From Rhodoluna sp. (GTDB taxonomy: Bacteria > Actinomycetota > Actinomycetes > Actinomycetales > Microbacteriaceae): DNA of 64,000 bases. The stretch spans positions 215,412 to 279,411 of the forward strand of contig JAHEBZ010000002.1 in assembly GCA_024641985.1 (NCBI GenBank), read 5' to 3'. Below are positions 34,335 through 43,131 of this stretch, piece after piece (position 1 is the first letter of the stretch; each line of letters opens with the position of its first letter). The position numbers were made by a program, and so were the translations under genes. The notes beneath the pieces were generated by a model. The model had not been told where the DNA came from and made no database searches. It saw only the letters and a list, made by a program, of their open reading frames with translations.

Positions 34335-34862
34335 CAGTTCGTTTAGGTTGTCGGCGCCGTGCCGATTTGCTGCGTGAATGATGATTCGGGCGCAGGCGTC
34401 GCTGTCGGCTAGCGCATCGTGGTGATCAAACTCTTCGTGGCCAACCGCATAGGCCACCGCATTTAGTCGATAGCTATCGAGGTTGTAGGTTTTGCGCGAG
34501 ATGGCAAGCGAGCACGCATAGCTCAGCTCTGGCAATGGCGCTTCAATTGCCGCCGCCGAGGCTCGCAGAACCCCCATGTCAAAGTGTGCGTTGTGCGCGA
34601 TTAACACATCGGAGTCGATAAAGCGCAGCATAAAACCCAGTGCCTCGGCCATAGTTGGCGCGCCATCGACATCGCTTGGGCGAATGCCGTGAACGCGAAT
34701 GTTGCCCTCGTGAAACCAGTTGTTTGGGTATGGCGGTTGAATTAAAAAGGCAAGTGAATCGACAATTTTGCCGCCGCGAACCCGAACCATGCCAACCGCG
34801 CACGGGCTAGCCGGCGAACCGTTAGCGGTTTCAAAATCGATGGCAGTGAAATCTAGGGGCAC
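34287..34862 (-). CDS. DEDDh 3'-5' exonuclease (DnaQ-like)
   Basis: A 191-aa exonuclease related to DNA polymerase III epsilon. The acidic motifs are present: TAIDFETANGSPASP (Asp and Glu of motif I), LIAHNAHFDMGVLRA (motif II), and HHDALADSDACARII with His and Asp of motif III, so it is the DEDDh type. It could proofread or degrade RNA or DNA ends; it lacks an extra domain to say which. GTG start at 34862, with CAGACT 6 nt upstream. Its last 16 codons are antisense to the acyltransferase end. Divergent from ychF. Confidence 0.88.
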   Translation of the reverse strand: MPLDFTAIDFETANGSPASPCAVGMVRVRGGKIVDSLAFLIQPPYPNNWFHEGNIRVHGIRPSDVDGAPTMAEALGFMLRFIDSDVLIAHNAHFDMGVLRASAAAIEAPLPELSYACSLAISRKTYNLDSYRLNAVAYAVGHEEFDHHDALADSDACARIIIHAANRHGADNLNELLVATKQVLKPVIKLG

Positions 34863-34929
34863 GCCCTAAGTCTGCCAGTTGCCACAGACAGTGAGAATTC
34901 GCCTCGCCATCAAACTAGACTTGACCCTC

Positions 34930-36003
34930 GTGGCTCTAACTATCGGAATCGTGGGACTGCCAAATGTTGGCAAGTCGACCCTCTTTAATGCACTCACCAA
35001 AAACAACGTTCTAGCGGCGAACTACCCGTTCGCAACTATCGAACCAAACATTGGTGTGGTGAACCTACCCGACCCTCGCCTTGGCAAACTTGCCGGCATG
35101 TATGGCTCGGAGCGCTTGCTGCCTGCACCGGTTTCGTTTGTAGACATCGCGGGCATTGTGCGCGGCGCATCGGTGGGTGAGGGTCTTGGCAATAAGTTCT
35201 TGGCCAACATTCGCGAGGCCGATGCAATTGCACAGGTGGTGCGCGGTTTTGTTGACGGCGATGTGATTCACGTTGATGGCAAGGTTGATGCCGCAAGCGA
35301 TATTGAGACAATCAACACCGAACTGATTCTTGCCGACATGGAAACCCTCGATAAGGCACGCCCACGCATCGAAAAAGAAGTCAAGGGCAAAAAGATGGAG
35401 CCCGCGGCTCTTGAAGCAATCGATGAGGCCAAGGCTGTGCTTGACTCGGGCAAGCCGCTTTCGATGAGCAATGTTGACCTAACTCCAATCAAAGAACTTG
35501 GCATGTTGACCGCCAAGCCAATCATTTATGTTTTCAACGTTGATGAGAGCATCTTGACCGATGCCGGCAAGAAGAAGGCGCTCGCCGATTTGGTTGCCCC
35601 GGCCGAAGCCGTGTTTCTTGATGCCAAGGTCGAATCAGAACTTATTGACCTCGAGGCCGACGAGGCTGCCGAGCTTTTGGCTTCACTTGGTCAAGAAGAA
35701 TCTGGTCTCGATCAGCTTGCTCGAATCGGTTTCGACACTCTTGGTTTGCAGACCTACCTAACCGTTGGGCCTAAAGAGGCGCGTGCCTGGACAATTCACA
35801 AGGGCTGGACTGCCCCTCAGGCTGCCGGTGTGATTCACACCGACTTTCAGCGCGGGTTCATCAAGGCCGAAATTGTGTCTTTCGACGATCTAATGGCTGC
35901 CGGCTCGATGGCTGATGCCAAGGCCGCCGGCAAGGTGCGCATGGAGGGCAAGGACTACATCATGAAAGATGGCGATGTAGTGGAGTTCCGCTTCAACGTT
36001 TAA
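34930..36003 (+). CDS. ychF: Redox-regulated ATPase YchF (OLA1 family)
   Basis: P-loop protein of 357 aa that prefers ATP and associates with ribosomes in stress. G1 GIVGLPNVGKSTLFNALTK, then VVNLPDPRLGKLAG, G3 FVDIAGIVRGASVGEGLGN, the coiled-coil insertion, and the C-terminal TGS domain with ARAWTIHKGWTAPQAAGVIH and DYIMKDGDVVEFRFNV. The G4 position reads YVFNVDE, where NKxD is altered in the usual YchF way. I chose GTG at 34930, which starts the family N-terminus VALTIGIVGLPN. TAGACT lies 8 nt before it; an in-frame TTG at 34879 is unlikely. Confidence 0.96.
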   Translation: MALTIGIVGLPNVGKSTLFNALTKNNVLAANYPFATIEPNIGVVNLPDPRLGKLAGMYGSERLLPAPVSFVDIAGIVRGASVGEGLGNKFLANIREADAIAQVVRGFVDGDVIHVDGKVDAASDIETINTELILADMETLDKARPRIEKEVKGKKMEPAALEAIDEAKAVLDSGKPLSMSNVDLTPIKELGMLTAKPIIYVFNVDESILTDAGKKKALADLVAPAEAVFLDAKVESELIDLEADEAAELLASLGQEESGLDQLARIGFDTLGLQTYLTVGPKEARAWTIHKGWTAPQAAGVIHTDFQRGFIKAEIVSFDDLMAAGSMADAKAAGKVRMEGKDYIMKDGDVVEFRFNV

Positions 36004-36126
36004 CCGATTCTGGTTGACGCTGTTCAGTTCGGAGTTGCAGGTATTAGCCGGCCGATGTAATTTGCACCCTGCGTTGGTTATGAATGCTAGCCTCTAGGCA
36101 TATAGCAACACTTTTTGGAGGCATTC

Positions 36127-36594
36127 ATGAAACACGATTTTCTGTATTCGGTAGAACGCGAATTTGCTACCGGATTAGACACCATGTGGAACGCCTGGAC
36201 CACGCCCGCGCAACTTGAGCAGTGGTATAGCCCAACTATCTTGAGTGTTGTGCCTGGTTCGGCCGTTTCTGAGACCGAGGTTGGTGGCGTGTGGGCAATC
36301 GGTGTCGACGTTTCGGCCAACGGCTTTAACGCCTATTTTTGGGGCCGCTATCTGGCTATCGAGCCATTGGCTAGGCTCGAGCACACCCTGCATTACAGCC
36401 AGGATGCTGCCGAGTTTGTGGCCAAAGACATGAACAGCCCGTTTCACAAGATTGTGATCGACTTTGAGCCGCGGGGCGAAAAGACCTGGGTTCGCTTTGC
36501 ACAGTATGGCGAAATGCCTGCCGAGCAAGCCGAGGCAAGCCGTCAGGGCATGGAGAGCTACCTCGACAATCTCGAACAATTCTTGACAAACTGA
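36127..36594 (+). CDS. SRPBCC (AHSA1-like) domain protein
   Basis: A 155-aa single-domain START/Bet v 1-like protein. VEREFATGLDTMWNAWTTPAQLEQWYSP is the hallmark N-terminal strand-helix of the AHSA1 group (shown here as its EREFATG and AWTTPAQLEQWYSP parts), and a helix ending in GMESYLDNLEQFL closes the cavity. Such proteins bind hydrophobic ligands or act as Hsp90-like co-factors; no specific role is known for this one. The ATG at 36127 is preceded by GGAGG (36117-36121), which decides it over the in-frame TTG at 36115. It stands alone between ychF and the desaturase. Confidence 0.85.
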   Translation: MKHDFLYSVEREFATGLDTMWNAWTTPAQLEQWYSPTILSVVPGSAVSETEVGGVWAIGVDVSANGFNAYFWGRYLAIEPLARLEHTLHYSQDAAEFVAKDMNSPFHKIVIDFEPRGEKTWVRFAQYGEMPAEQAEASRQGMESYLDNLEQFLTN

Positions 36595-36657
36595 CTCAAG
36601 TTTTCGTGCATTCTGCCAATCGTCTGGGAGTCTGCACACGCAGCGCTCTAAAGGGCA

Positions 36658-36663
36658 TACAGT
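36658..36663 (+). promoter_or_regulatory. Candidate -10 box for the desaturase gene
   Basis: TACAGT lies 6 nt before the ATG at 36670. Confidence 0.4.
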
Positions 36664-36669
36664 TGCCTA

Positions 36670-37758
36670 ATGACGCTAATTCAAACCAGCAAGCAGGTAT
36701 CAAATTTCAACGCCGTGCTTGCTCAAGTTAAAGCCGCTGGCTTGCTTAAAAAGCGTCCGAGTTTCTATCTAATTCGCCTTGCAATTATCTCTTTGGTGGC
36801 CGGCGGCCTCTGGACAGGCGCTGCGTTTGTGGGCCTTGCCGCGCAACAAAATGGCGCGTGGATTCTGATGGGCTTTCTTGCGGCCGGCCTTTTGGGCATC
36901 ATGAGCGCACAATATGGTTTTATTGCTCACGAGGCGGCGCACCGCCAGGTTTTCAGAAACAACAAAGCAAACGACTGGCTTGGCTTGATTTTGGCAAATC
37001 TTTTCGCTGGCTTGAGCTATGGCTTCTGGATGCGCAAGCACAACCAACACCACAAGAAACCCAACCAGATCGACGCCGACCCTGACATTGCAATTCGCAT
37101 TTTGAGCTTCACGCCAGAGTCTCGCGATGCCAAAAAGGGCATCGAGCGTTGGTTGAGCGAGCGCCAAGGTTGGTTGTTCCCGTTTTTGCTGTTTCTAACC
37201 GGTTTCGATCTTCTGCTCGACAGTTTCTCGGGTCTTGCTCGCAAAGACCGACCGCTCAAAATTCGCCTGCTGGAGTTTGGTTTGATGGTTGTTCGTCAAA
37301 CGGCACCTTATGTGGCGATGGGCCTTATTTTCGGCTGGCTATGGGCTATCGCGCTTTGGGTCTTTCAGATGATGATTTTCGGCTTCTTTATGGGTGCCGC
37401 TTTTGCTCCAAACCACAAGGGCATGCCGCTGGTGCCAAAAGATGCCAAACTCGATTTCTTTTCGCGCCAGGTATTAACTAGCCGCAACATTCGGGGCAGT
37501 TGGCTAAAAGACAACCTCATGGGCGGTTTGAACTATCAGGTCGAACACCACCTATTCCCATCGATGGCTAGGCCTTACCTGCGCAAGGCTCACGCAATCG
37601 TTGGCGAATATTGCCGCGCAAACGACATCACGCTTGTCGAGATGAACCTGATTTCAAGTTATGCGGTCATCATTCGCTACCTAAGCAAAGTTGGCCTAAG
37701 CAACAACACCGACCCATTTGTTTGCCCAATGGTCGCAACACTTCGCCCTCGCAGTTAG
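36670..37758 (+). CDS. Membrane fatty acid desaturase
   Basis: Di-iron acyl-lipid desaturase of 362 aa introducing double bonds into membrane acyl chains. The three histidine boxes are complete: HEAAHR (H87, H91), HNQHH (124-128) and QVEHH (290-294), with four helices in two hydrophobic pairs around 40-110 and 175-240. The QxxHH third box puts it with the Delta-6-like and acyl-lipid desaturases, but regioselectivity cannot be read from sequence. It starts a directon with four small genes. A cold- or light-response link is possible but not shown. No desA/ferredoxin partner is adjacent. Confidence 0.93.
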   Translation: MTLIQTSKQVSNFNAVLAQVKAAGLLKKRPSFYLIRLAIISLVAGGLWTGAAFVGLAAQQNGAWILMGFLAAGLLGIMSAQYGFIAHEAAHRQVFRNNKANDWLGLILANLFAGLSYGFWMRKHNQHHKKPNQIDADPDIAIRILSFTPESRDAKKGIERWLSERQGWLFPFLLFLTGFDLLLDSFSGLARKDRPLKIRLLEFGLMVVRQTAPYVAMGLIFGWLWAIALWVFQMMIFGFFMGAAFAPNHKGMPLVPKDAKLDFFSRQVLTSRNIRGSWLKDNLMGGLNYQVEHHLFPSMARPYLRKAHAIVGEYCRANDITLVEMNLISSYAVIIRYLSKVGLSNNTDPFVCPMVATLRPRS

Positions 37759-37792
37759 CGTTTTTTAGGCGCTAATGTGCCAAACTGACTGC

Positions 37793-38224
37793 ATGAATAT
37801 TTCAGATATCAACTGGCTTGCAGTTTTAGTTTCATCGGTCGTCTTCTTTGCCATTGAAGGCATTTGGTTCGGCCCAAAAACTTTCTATCCGGCTTGGCAA
37901 AAGGCTATGGGGCGCAACCCCGATGACATCAACGGATCAGAGCTGCCGATGGGCACTCTTTTTGGAAGTACCTTTGTTGCTAGCTTGGCTCAGGTGTTTA
38001 CGTTGGCCGTGGTTATCGAGTTGGCTATCAAAGCCGACCCAACCTTTGGCCTCGGCAACGGGCTGCTCACCGGGTTCTTGATTGCACTTGGCATGGGTGC
38101 GGCTTCGTCGCTTTCGCACCGTCTCTTTGCCGAAAAAAAGGCGTTCAAAGTTTGGATCATTGAGGTGTCGGCTGATGTGCTTGCGCTAACCATCGCGGGC
38201 GCGATTCTTACTGTTTGGCAATAG
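37793..38224 (+). CDS. DUF1761 membrane protein
   Basis: A 143-aa membrane protein with four helices. INWLAVLVSSVVFFAIEGIWF followed by GPKTFYPAWQKAMG is the DUF1761 N-terminus. The rest (TLFGSTFVASLAQVFTLAVV, LTGFLIALGMGAASSLSHRL, VSADVLALTIAGAIL) forms hydrophobic helices. The function is unknown. I start at the ATG at 37793, which follows CAAACT by 6 nt, rather than an in-frame start at 37775. It is 34 nt after the desaturase, whose stop lies in a small inverted repeat (TTAGCG/CGCTAA). It may share the transcript with the following genes. Confidence 0.8.
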   Translation: MNISDINWLAVLVSSVVFFAIEGIWFGPKTFYPAWQKAMGRNPDDINGSELPMGTLFGSTFVASLAQVFTLAVVIELAIKADPTFGLGNGLLTGFLIALGMGAASSLSHRLFAEKKAFKVWIIEVSADVLALTIAGAILTVWQ

Positions 38225-38227
38225 CAT

Positions 38228-38587
38228 TTGACCGACATCGATGACTTTCTGCAAAATACGCCAGAGCCAGATAAGTCGGCGCTTCTGAATCTGCGCAAGC
38301 AGATTTTGGCCCTGGTTCCAGATGCCGTCGAATGCATTTCGTATGCGGTGCCATGCTTTAAGGTCGATGGCAAAGGCGTTGCCGGCTTCGCGCCATACAA
38401 AAAACATCTTTCGTATTTTCCGTTTAGTGGCCAAACCCTAAAAAAACTGCGTGAGTTCGACAGCTTTTCTCAAACTCAGGGTGCCTTGCACTTCAGCGCT
38501 AATCAACCTCTTTCAAATGATCAAGTGCGGCTGCTAATCGACACCAGGCTGAGTGAGATCGCCGAAGGCTATGGCCGCAAAAAGTGA
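38228..38587 (+). CDS. DUF1801 (YdhG-like) protein
   Basis: A 119-aa soluble protein. DFLQNTPEPDKSALLNLRKQI, PDAVECISYAVPCFKVDGKGVAGFAPYKKHLSYFPFSG in parts (SYAVPCFK, GFAPYKKHLSYFPFSG), and LIDTRLSEIAE match the DUF1801 fold, related to the frataxin-like YdhG. Its function is not known. It starts with TTG at 38228, 3 nt after the DUF1761 stop. The GTG of the next gene overlaps its stop, so it is translationally coupled to the membrane protein at 38584. Confidence 0.85.
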   Translation: MTDIDDFLQNTPEPDKSALLNLRKQILALVPDAVECISYAVPCFKVDGKGVAGFAPYKKHLSYFPFSGQTLKKLREFDSFSQTQGALHFSANQPLSNDQVRLLIDTRLSEIAEGYGRKK

Positions 38588-39147
38588 AGCAACTTCTTCG
38601 AGGCATTAACCCTTGGTTGCCAGTGTTCGCATTTGTGACAATGTTTCACATCATGCGCGGTTCTACCGGCGATGCAATTATCTTTGGCACAGGCACGGCT
38701 CTGTTAATTGCCGACTGGAAGAAATTATTGAAGTGGCACATGCCCGAGCGCCCAAAATTTGGCAAGGCTTCGGTAGTGGTGGCTATTTTGCTCAGCACGT
38801 CGGTTTTGTTTTTTGCAGAGCGCGGGGGTTGGCAAGACATAGTTCTGTTGATTGCCTTGGCGCCTATTGCCCTCACAATGGTTTACTACCGCGACCACGG
38901 GCCTAAACCATCGTCAACAAAGTTGATGGCCAAAACCAAGTGGATTTGGCTCACACTCGCACTCTGCATGGCCGTCAGCGAACTCTTTGCCTATATCTGG
39001 GCGAGTGTTTTCAAAGATGACGAGAGTTACCCAACTATCTCGGTGATAGTAAACCCAGTTCTCGAATCGCCCTATGGCCGCGGCATTTTTCTAATCTTGT
39101 GGATGCTAATCGGAGTAGGAATTCTGCAGATTTGGAGGAAGCGCTGA
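38584..39147 (+). CDS. Polytopic membrane protein, unknown function
   Basis: I do not recognise the family. The 187-aa product has about six hydrophobic segments: PWLPVFAFVTMFHIMRG, DAIIFGTGTALLIADW, VVVAILLSTSVLFFAE, IVLLIALAPIALTMVYY, WIWLTLALCMAVSELFAYIW and IFLILWMLIGVGILQIW. Between them are short basic loops (KKLLKWHMPERPKFGKA). A conserved-looking DWKKLL and YRDHGPKP occur. GTG start overlaps the stop of the DUF1801 gene; its own TGA overlaps the next ATG. It is therefore part of a translationally coupled membrane cluster downstream of the desaturase. Confidence 0.7.
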   Translation: MKQLLRGINPWLPVFAFVTMFHIMRGSTGDAIIFGTGTALLIADWKKLLKWHMPERPKFGKASVVVAILLSTSVLFFAERGGWQDIVLLIALAPIALTMVYYRDHGPKPSSTKLMAKTKWIWLTLALCMAVSELFAYIWASVFKDDESYPTISVIVNPVLESPYGRGIFLILWMLIGVGILQIWRKR

Positions 39148-39341
39148 TGCCTTCGATTCCGATTATTGAATATGTAGCCGTGATCTTTGTTGGTTTTGCC
39201 GTCTGGTTGCTGGGTCGTTTGCGGCCCGATCTAATATCTCCGTTCGGCGATTTAATTGCTCGAATTATGCACAACCGCAACACGCGAATTGCTGTGATTG
39301 TGGTGTGGTGGTGGTTGGGCTGGCACTTCTTTACGGTCTAG
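39147..39341 (+). CDS. Small two-helix membrane protein
   Basis: A 64-aa protein with two hydrophobic stretches, IIEYVAVIFVGFAVWLL and IAVIVVWWWLGWHFF, joined by a short loop RLRPDLISPFGDLIARIMHNR. The C-terminal WWWLGWHF motif is reminiscent of short actinobacterial membrane proteins, possibly DUF6186, but I cannot confirm this. The ATG overlaps the stop of the upstream gene (TGATG), and GGAGGAAG lies about 6 nt upstream. It therefore depends on coupled translation. It is the last gene before mmsA. Confidence 0.65.
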   Translation: MPSIPIIEYVAVIFVGFAVWLLGRLRPDLISPFGDLIARIMHNRNTRIAVIVVWWWLGWHFFTV

Positions 39342-39367
39342 CCTTGGTGTAGATAAGGAACTCAAAG

Positions 39368-40861
39368 ATGAATCTTCCAATTATTGGCCACTGGCACTCT
39401 GGTCTTGCTCAAGCCGCCGCCTCGGGGCCAACCGCAAATGTATTCGACCCTGCCCTGGGCCTTGCAACCAAGCGCGTTGCACTTGCTGGTCAAGCCGACA
39501 TTCTTGCTGCCATCGAATCGGCTAAAGCCGCGTTTCCTGCCTGGCGCGATACATCATTGGCCAAGCGCCAACAGGTTATGTTTGCGTTTCGCGAGTTGCT
39601 TAACGCCCGCAAGGGTGAGCTTGCACAAATAATTACGGCCGAGCATGGCAAAGTGCTAAGTGATGCTCTTGGCGAGATAACCAGAGGGCAAGAAGTTGTC
39701 GAGTTCGCCACTGGCATTCCTCACCTTATGAAGGGTTCATACAGCGAGAACGCCTCAACGGGGGTTGACGTTTATTCAACTCGTCAGGCGCTTGGTGTTG
39801 TTGGCATAATCAGCCCGTTTAATTTTCCGGCGATGGTGCCGATGTGGTTTTTTCCTCTGGCTATCGCTGCTGGCAACACCGTGGTGCTAAAGCCATCCGA
39901 AAAAAACCCGAGTGCGGCCATTTGGCTTGCCGAGCTGCTTAAAGAAGCTGGTTTGCCTGACGGTGTTTTTAACGTGCTAAACGGCGACAAAGAGGCCGTA
40001 GATGGTTTGCTGACTCACCCCGACGTTGCCGCTATCTCGTTTGTTGGGTCGACCCCGGTAGCAAAATATGTTTATGAAACGGGCACCAAGCATGGCAAGC
40101 GCGTTCAAGCGCTCGGTGGCGCAAAAAATCACATGCTGGTGCTGCCAGATGCCGATTTAGAGTTGGTGGCTGATTCGGCCATTAATGCGGGTTTTGGGTC
40201 TGCTGGTGAGCGCTGCATGGCCATTTCGGTGGTTGTGGCAGTTGAGCCGGTGGCCAACGAATTCATCGAAAAGATTGTCACTCGAATGCGGGGCCTCAAA
40301 ACCGGCGATGGCCGCAGGGCCTGCGACATGGGCCCGCTAATAACTAAGGCACACCGCGACAAGGTTGCTTCATATATCGACATTGCTTTGGCCGATGGTG
40401 CCGACGTGGTTATTGATGGGCGAGTAGGCGAATTTGATGGCTCACCAGAAGGTTTCTGGCTCGGCCCAACCCTTATCGATCGAGTTTCAACGAACTCGGC
40501 GGTTTATCGCGATGAGATCTTTGGCCCTGTTCTTTCGGTTGTTCGCGTCAAAAGTTACGAAGAGGGCCTCGAGCTAATAAACAGTTCGCAATTTGGCAAC
40601 GGCACAGCCATTTTTACCAATGATGGCGGCGCGGCACGACGTTTTCAGAACGAGGTCGAGGTCGGCATGATCGGCATTAACGTGCCGATTCCGGTGCCGG
40701 TTGCCTATTATTCGTTTGGCGGCTGGAAGAACTCGCTCTTTGGCGACACCAAGGCCCACGGAGAAGAGGGTGTGCACTTTTTCACTCGGGGCAAGGCGAT
40801 TACGAGCCGCTGGCTAGACCCAAGCCATGGCGGTATAAATTTGGGTTTCCCGCAGAACTAG
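39368..40861 (+). CDS. mmsA: CoA-acylating methylmalonate-semialdehyde dehydrogenase
   Basis: NAD-dependent aldehyde dehydrogenase turning methylmalonate semialdehyde into propionyl-CoA, in valine and inositol degradation. At 497 aa. ISPFNFPAMVPMWFFPLAIA, SEKNPSAAIWLAELL, FVGSTPVAKYVYE and the catalytic loop AGFGSAGERCMAISV (C283) match MmsA rather than ordinary ALDHs, as does the Glu-to-Gly change in GAKNHMLVLPDAD. AGGAAC lies upstream of the ATG. No other mms, iol or valine genes are near, so its pathway context here is unclear. Convergent with cysE. Confidence 0.93.
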   Translation: MNLPIIGHWHSGLAQAAASGPTANVFDPALGLATKRVALAGQADILAAIESAKAAFPAWRDTSLAKRQQVMFAFRELLNARKGELAQIITAEHGKVLSDALGEITRGQEVVEFATGIPHLMKGSYSENASTGVDVYSTRQALGVVGIISPFNFPAMVPMWFFPLAIAAGNTVVLKPSEKNPSAAIWLAELLKEAGLPDGVFNVLNGDKEAVDGLLTHPDVAAISFVGSTPVAKYVYETGTKHGKRVQALGGAKNHMLVLPDADLELVADSAINAGFGSAGERCMAISVVVAVEPVANEFIEKIVTRMRGLKTGDGRRACDMGPLITKAHRDKVASYIDIALADGADVVIDGRVGEFDGSPEGFWLGPTLIDRVSTNSAVYRDEIFGPVLSVVRVKSYEEGLELINSSQFGNGTAIFTNDGGAARRFQNEVEVGMIGINVPIPVPVAYYSFGGWKNSLFGDTKAHGEEGVHFFTRGKAITSRWLDPSHGGINLGFPQN

Positions 40862-41389
40862 TTACTTGTCGTCGACTTGGCGCATCGGCGAACCGACTAC
40901 GCGCGAATTTGGCGCTAAATTGCGCGTCACCGTTGTGTTGGCGCCAATTATTGAGTTGTCGCCAACGGTTATGTCGCCAATCAGGGTTGCGCCAGCCCCG
41001 ATTGCAACGTTGTTGCCAATGGTTGGGTGTCGCTTAATCGATTCGAGTGTGCGGCCACCCAGAGTTACGCCGTGATACATCAAGACATCGTTGCCGATCA
41101 CCGCTGTCTCGCCAATCACAACGCCCATGCCGTGATCGATAAACACTCGGCGGCCAAGTTTTGCGCCTGGGTGTATTTCGATACCGGTCCAGAAGCGAGT
41201 TAAGTTAGATAGCACTCGCGCCAAAGTGCGCATTTTGCGCTGCCAAATCCAGTGTGAAACCCGGTGCTGCCAAACGGCGTGAAGCCCCGGAGAGGTCATA
41301 AACATCTCGAAACGAGTGTTTGTCGCCGGGTCACGCACTAGGGCTGCGTCGAGGTCCTCGATCACTCGAGAAAGCGGGTTTTGGGGCAT
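40862..41389 (-). CDS. cysE: Serine O-acetyltransferase
   Basis: Transfers acetyl from acetyl-CoA to L-serine, giving O-acetylserine for cysteine synthase. The 175-aa short form has an N-terminal helical part ([26 protein letters not shown]) and the left-handed hexapeptide helix: [44 protein letters not shown], seen here as [17 protein letters not shown] and MYHGVTLGG, then [17 protein letters not shown]. The catalytic His/Asp pair is present in DHGMG. It abuts cysK: its start at 41389 is one base from the cysK stop, so the pair is translationally coupled. Confidence 0.94.
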   Translation of the reverse strand: MPQNPLSRVIEDLDAALVRDPATNTRFEMFMTSPGLHAVWQHRVSHWIWQRKMRTLARVLSNLTRFWTGIEIHPGAKLGRRVFIDHGMGVVIGETAVIGNDVLMYHGVTLGGRTLESIKRHPTIGNNVAIGAGATLIGDITVGDNSIIGANTTVTRNLAPNSRVVGSPMRQVDDK

Positions 41390-42319
41390 TTATTCCATCA
41401 GGTCAGAGTACAAAGCGGTTGAGAGGTATCTCTCACCGAACGAAGCCAAGATTACAACAATAACCTTGCCTGCGTACTCTGGGCGGTTAGCAATCTGATT
41501 TACGCCCCAAAGTGCGGCTCCGCCAGAAATGCCTGCCAAGATGCCCTCTTGGGTTGCAGCTGCACGAGCCCAGGCGAATGCCTCTTCGCTTGGTGCGTCG
41601 AGAACCTCATCGTAAATGCCGGTGTTGAGAACCGGTGGCACGAAGTTGGCGCCGATGCCCTGAATTGGGTGACCAGCTGGTGAACCGCCATTCAAGATTG
41701 GCGAAGCAGCCGGCTCGACGGCAATGATCTTGATGTCTGGATTGCGCTTTTTTAGCTCTTCGCCAACACCGGTTATGGTTCCACCGGTTCCGATGCCTGC
41801 AACCACTGCGGCAACTTTGCCATCGGTGTCGCGCCAAATTTCTTCTGCGGTGGTGGTTGCGTGAATGAACGGGCCGGCTGGGTTTTCGAACTGCTTAACC
41901 AAGATTGCGCCGGTTTCGGCGGCGATGGCCTCTGAGCGCGAAACCGCACCCTTCATGCCCTCGGGTGCCGGTGTTAGAACCAACTCTGCACCATAGGCAC
42001 GCAAGAGTGCGCGACGCTCTTTCGACATCGACTCTGGCATTGTCAAAATAACCTTGTAGCCGCGGGCTGCACCAACAGCCGCAAGTGCGATGCCAGTGTT
42101 TCCCGAGGTTGCCTCAACAATCGAGCCGCCTGGCTTTAGCTGACCAGAACGCTCGGCTGCATCGACCATGGCAATTGCCAACCGGTCTTTAACCGATGAA
42201 GTTGGGTTATAGAACTCAAGTTTTGCCGCAACGGTGGCCGAAGAATCAGGGTAAAGGCGATTGATTCGCACCAGTGGGGTGTTGCCAAATGCTGCGGTGA
42301 TGTCGTTAAGAATTGGCAT
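41390..42319 (-). CDS. cysK: Cysteine synthase A (O-acetylserine sulfhydrylase)
   Basis: PLP enzyme making cysteine from O-acetylserine and sulfide. At 309 aa. NPTSSVKDRLAIAMVDAAE holds the Schiff-base lysine (K44); EATSGNTGIALA binds the substrate carboxylate and GIGTGGTITGVGEELKK binds the PLP phosphate. It is typical of CysK1. AGGAAC precedes the ATG at 42319. Upstream hisN is 14 nt away on the same strand. Downstream it abuts cysE, giving a cysK-cysE unit that ends the aroA-rsgA-hisN directon. Confidence 0.96.
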   Translation of the reverse strand: MPILNDITAAFGNTPLVRINRLYPDSSATVAAKLEFYNPTSSVKDRLAIAMVDAAERSGQLKPGGSIVEATSGNTGIALAAVGAARGYKVILTMPESMSKERRALLRAYGAELVLTPAPEGMKGAVSRSEAIAAETGAILVKQFENPAGPFIHATTTAEEIWRDTDGKVAAVVAGIGTGGTITGVGEELKKRNPDIKIIAVEPAASPILNGGSPAGHPIQGIGANFVPPVLNTGIYDEVLDAPSEEAFAWARAAATQEGILAGISGGAALWGVNQIANRPEYAGKVIVVILASFGERYLSTALYSDLME

Positions 42320-42333
42320 TATGTTCCTGTCGG

Positions 42334-43119
42334 TTAGCTAAAAGCCTGAGCTGTGATCTGGTGAAGTTTTGAATTGGTGGCCAGAACGCTCGAAGAGTTT
42401 GCGGTTAACGGCCCTTCAAGTGCGCTAAATTCACCACCCGCTTGTTCAACGATAGGCACAAGAGCCGCGATGTCATAAATCTTTAGGTCATGTTCTGTAA
42501 CAATTTCGAGCGCGCCTTCGGCAAGCAACATATAGCTCCAAAAATCTCCGTATGCCCTGGTTCGCCAAACTCTTCTGCTGAACTCGAGTAGTTGCTCTGC
42601 CTTGCCCGCTTGATCCCACAGCTGCAGATTGTTATAGCTCAGCGATGCGTTCTCAAGAACCGAAATGCCCGAGACCGAAATGCTGCGAATGCTGCCATCA
42701 ATATCTTGCGTAAAAGCGCCTATATCAGGGGCTGCCCACCAGCGTCGGCCAAGGGCAGGGGCCGAAACCACCGAAACCACGGGCTTGCCGTCGATGGCCA
42801 AAGCAATCAGGCTAGCCCAAACCGGAACACCTCGCATGTAGTTGGCGGTGCCATCGATGGGGTCAATGATCCAGGTGCGGTTTGAACCTTGTTGAGCCTC
42901 GCTGTTGCCATATTCTTCACCGATTAGCCCATCGCCAGGCGCTTTGGCGGCTAAAACGGCTTTGAGCGCCTGCTCAACCGATCGGTCTGCATCGGTTACT
43001 GGGCTGCGGTCGGGTTTGTTTTCGACCCTTAGGTCGAGCGCGCGATAGCGTTCAAGCGAAATGGCATCGGCGATGTCGGCAAGCTCGAGCGCCAGGTTCA
43101 AATCGGCTTGAAAGGTCAT
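42334..43119 (-). CDS. hisN: Histidinol-phosphatase (inositol monophosphatase fold)
   Basis: Metal-dependent phosphatase of 261 aa. NKPDRSPVTDADRSVEQALK (motif with VTDAD), DGLIGEEYGN, the metal site IDPIDGTANYMRGVPVWA, and the C-terminal LKIYDIAALVPIVEQAGGEFS match the HisN branch found in actinobacteria, which acts at the penultimate histidine step. An inositol-1-phosphatase activity cannot be excluded. TAGAAT (43126-43131, minus) lies 6 nt before the ATG, overlapping the rsgA end, so it may have its own leaderless promoter inside the directon. Confidence 0.88.
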   Translation of the reverse strand: MTFQADLNLALELADIADAISLERYRALDLRVENKPDRSPVTDADRSVEQALKAVLAAKAPGDGLIGEEYGNSEAQQGSNRTWIIDPIDGTANYMRGVPVWASLIALAIDGKPVVSVVSAPALGRRWWAAPDIGAFTQDIDGSIRSISVSGISVLENASLSYNNLQLWDQAGKAEQLLEFSRRVWRTRAYGDFWSYMLLAEGALEIVTEHDLKIYDIAALVPIVEQAGGEFSALEGPLTANSSSVLATNSKLHQITAQAFS

Positions 43120-43125
43120 CTGGCA

Positions 43126-43131
43126 ATTCTA
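43126..43131 (-). promoter_or_regulatory. Candidate -10 box for leaderless hisN
   Basis: TAGAAT on the minus strand, 6 nt before the hisN ATG. It lies in the last codons of rsgA. Confidence 0.35.

Noticed and set aside
37755..37775. TTAGCG/CGCTAA inverted repeat as terminator of the desaturase gene
   Set aside because: The T-run lies in the loop, not after the stem.
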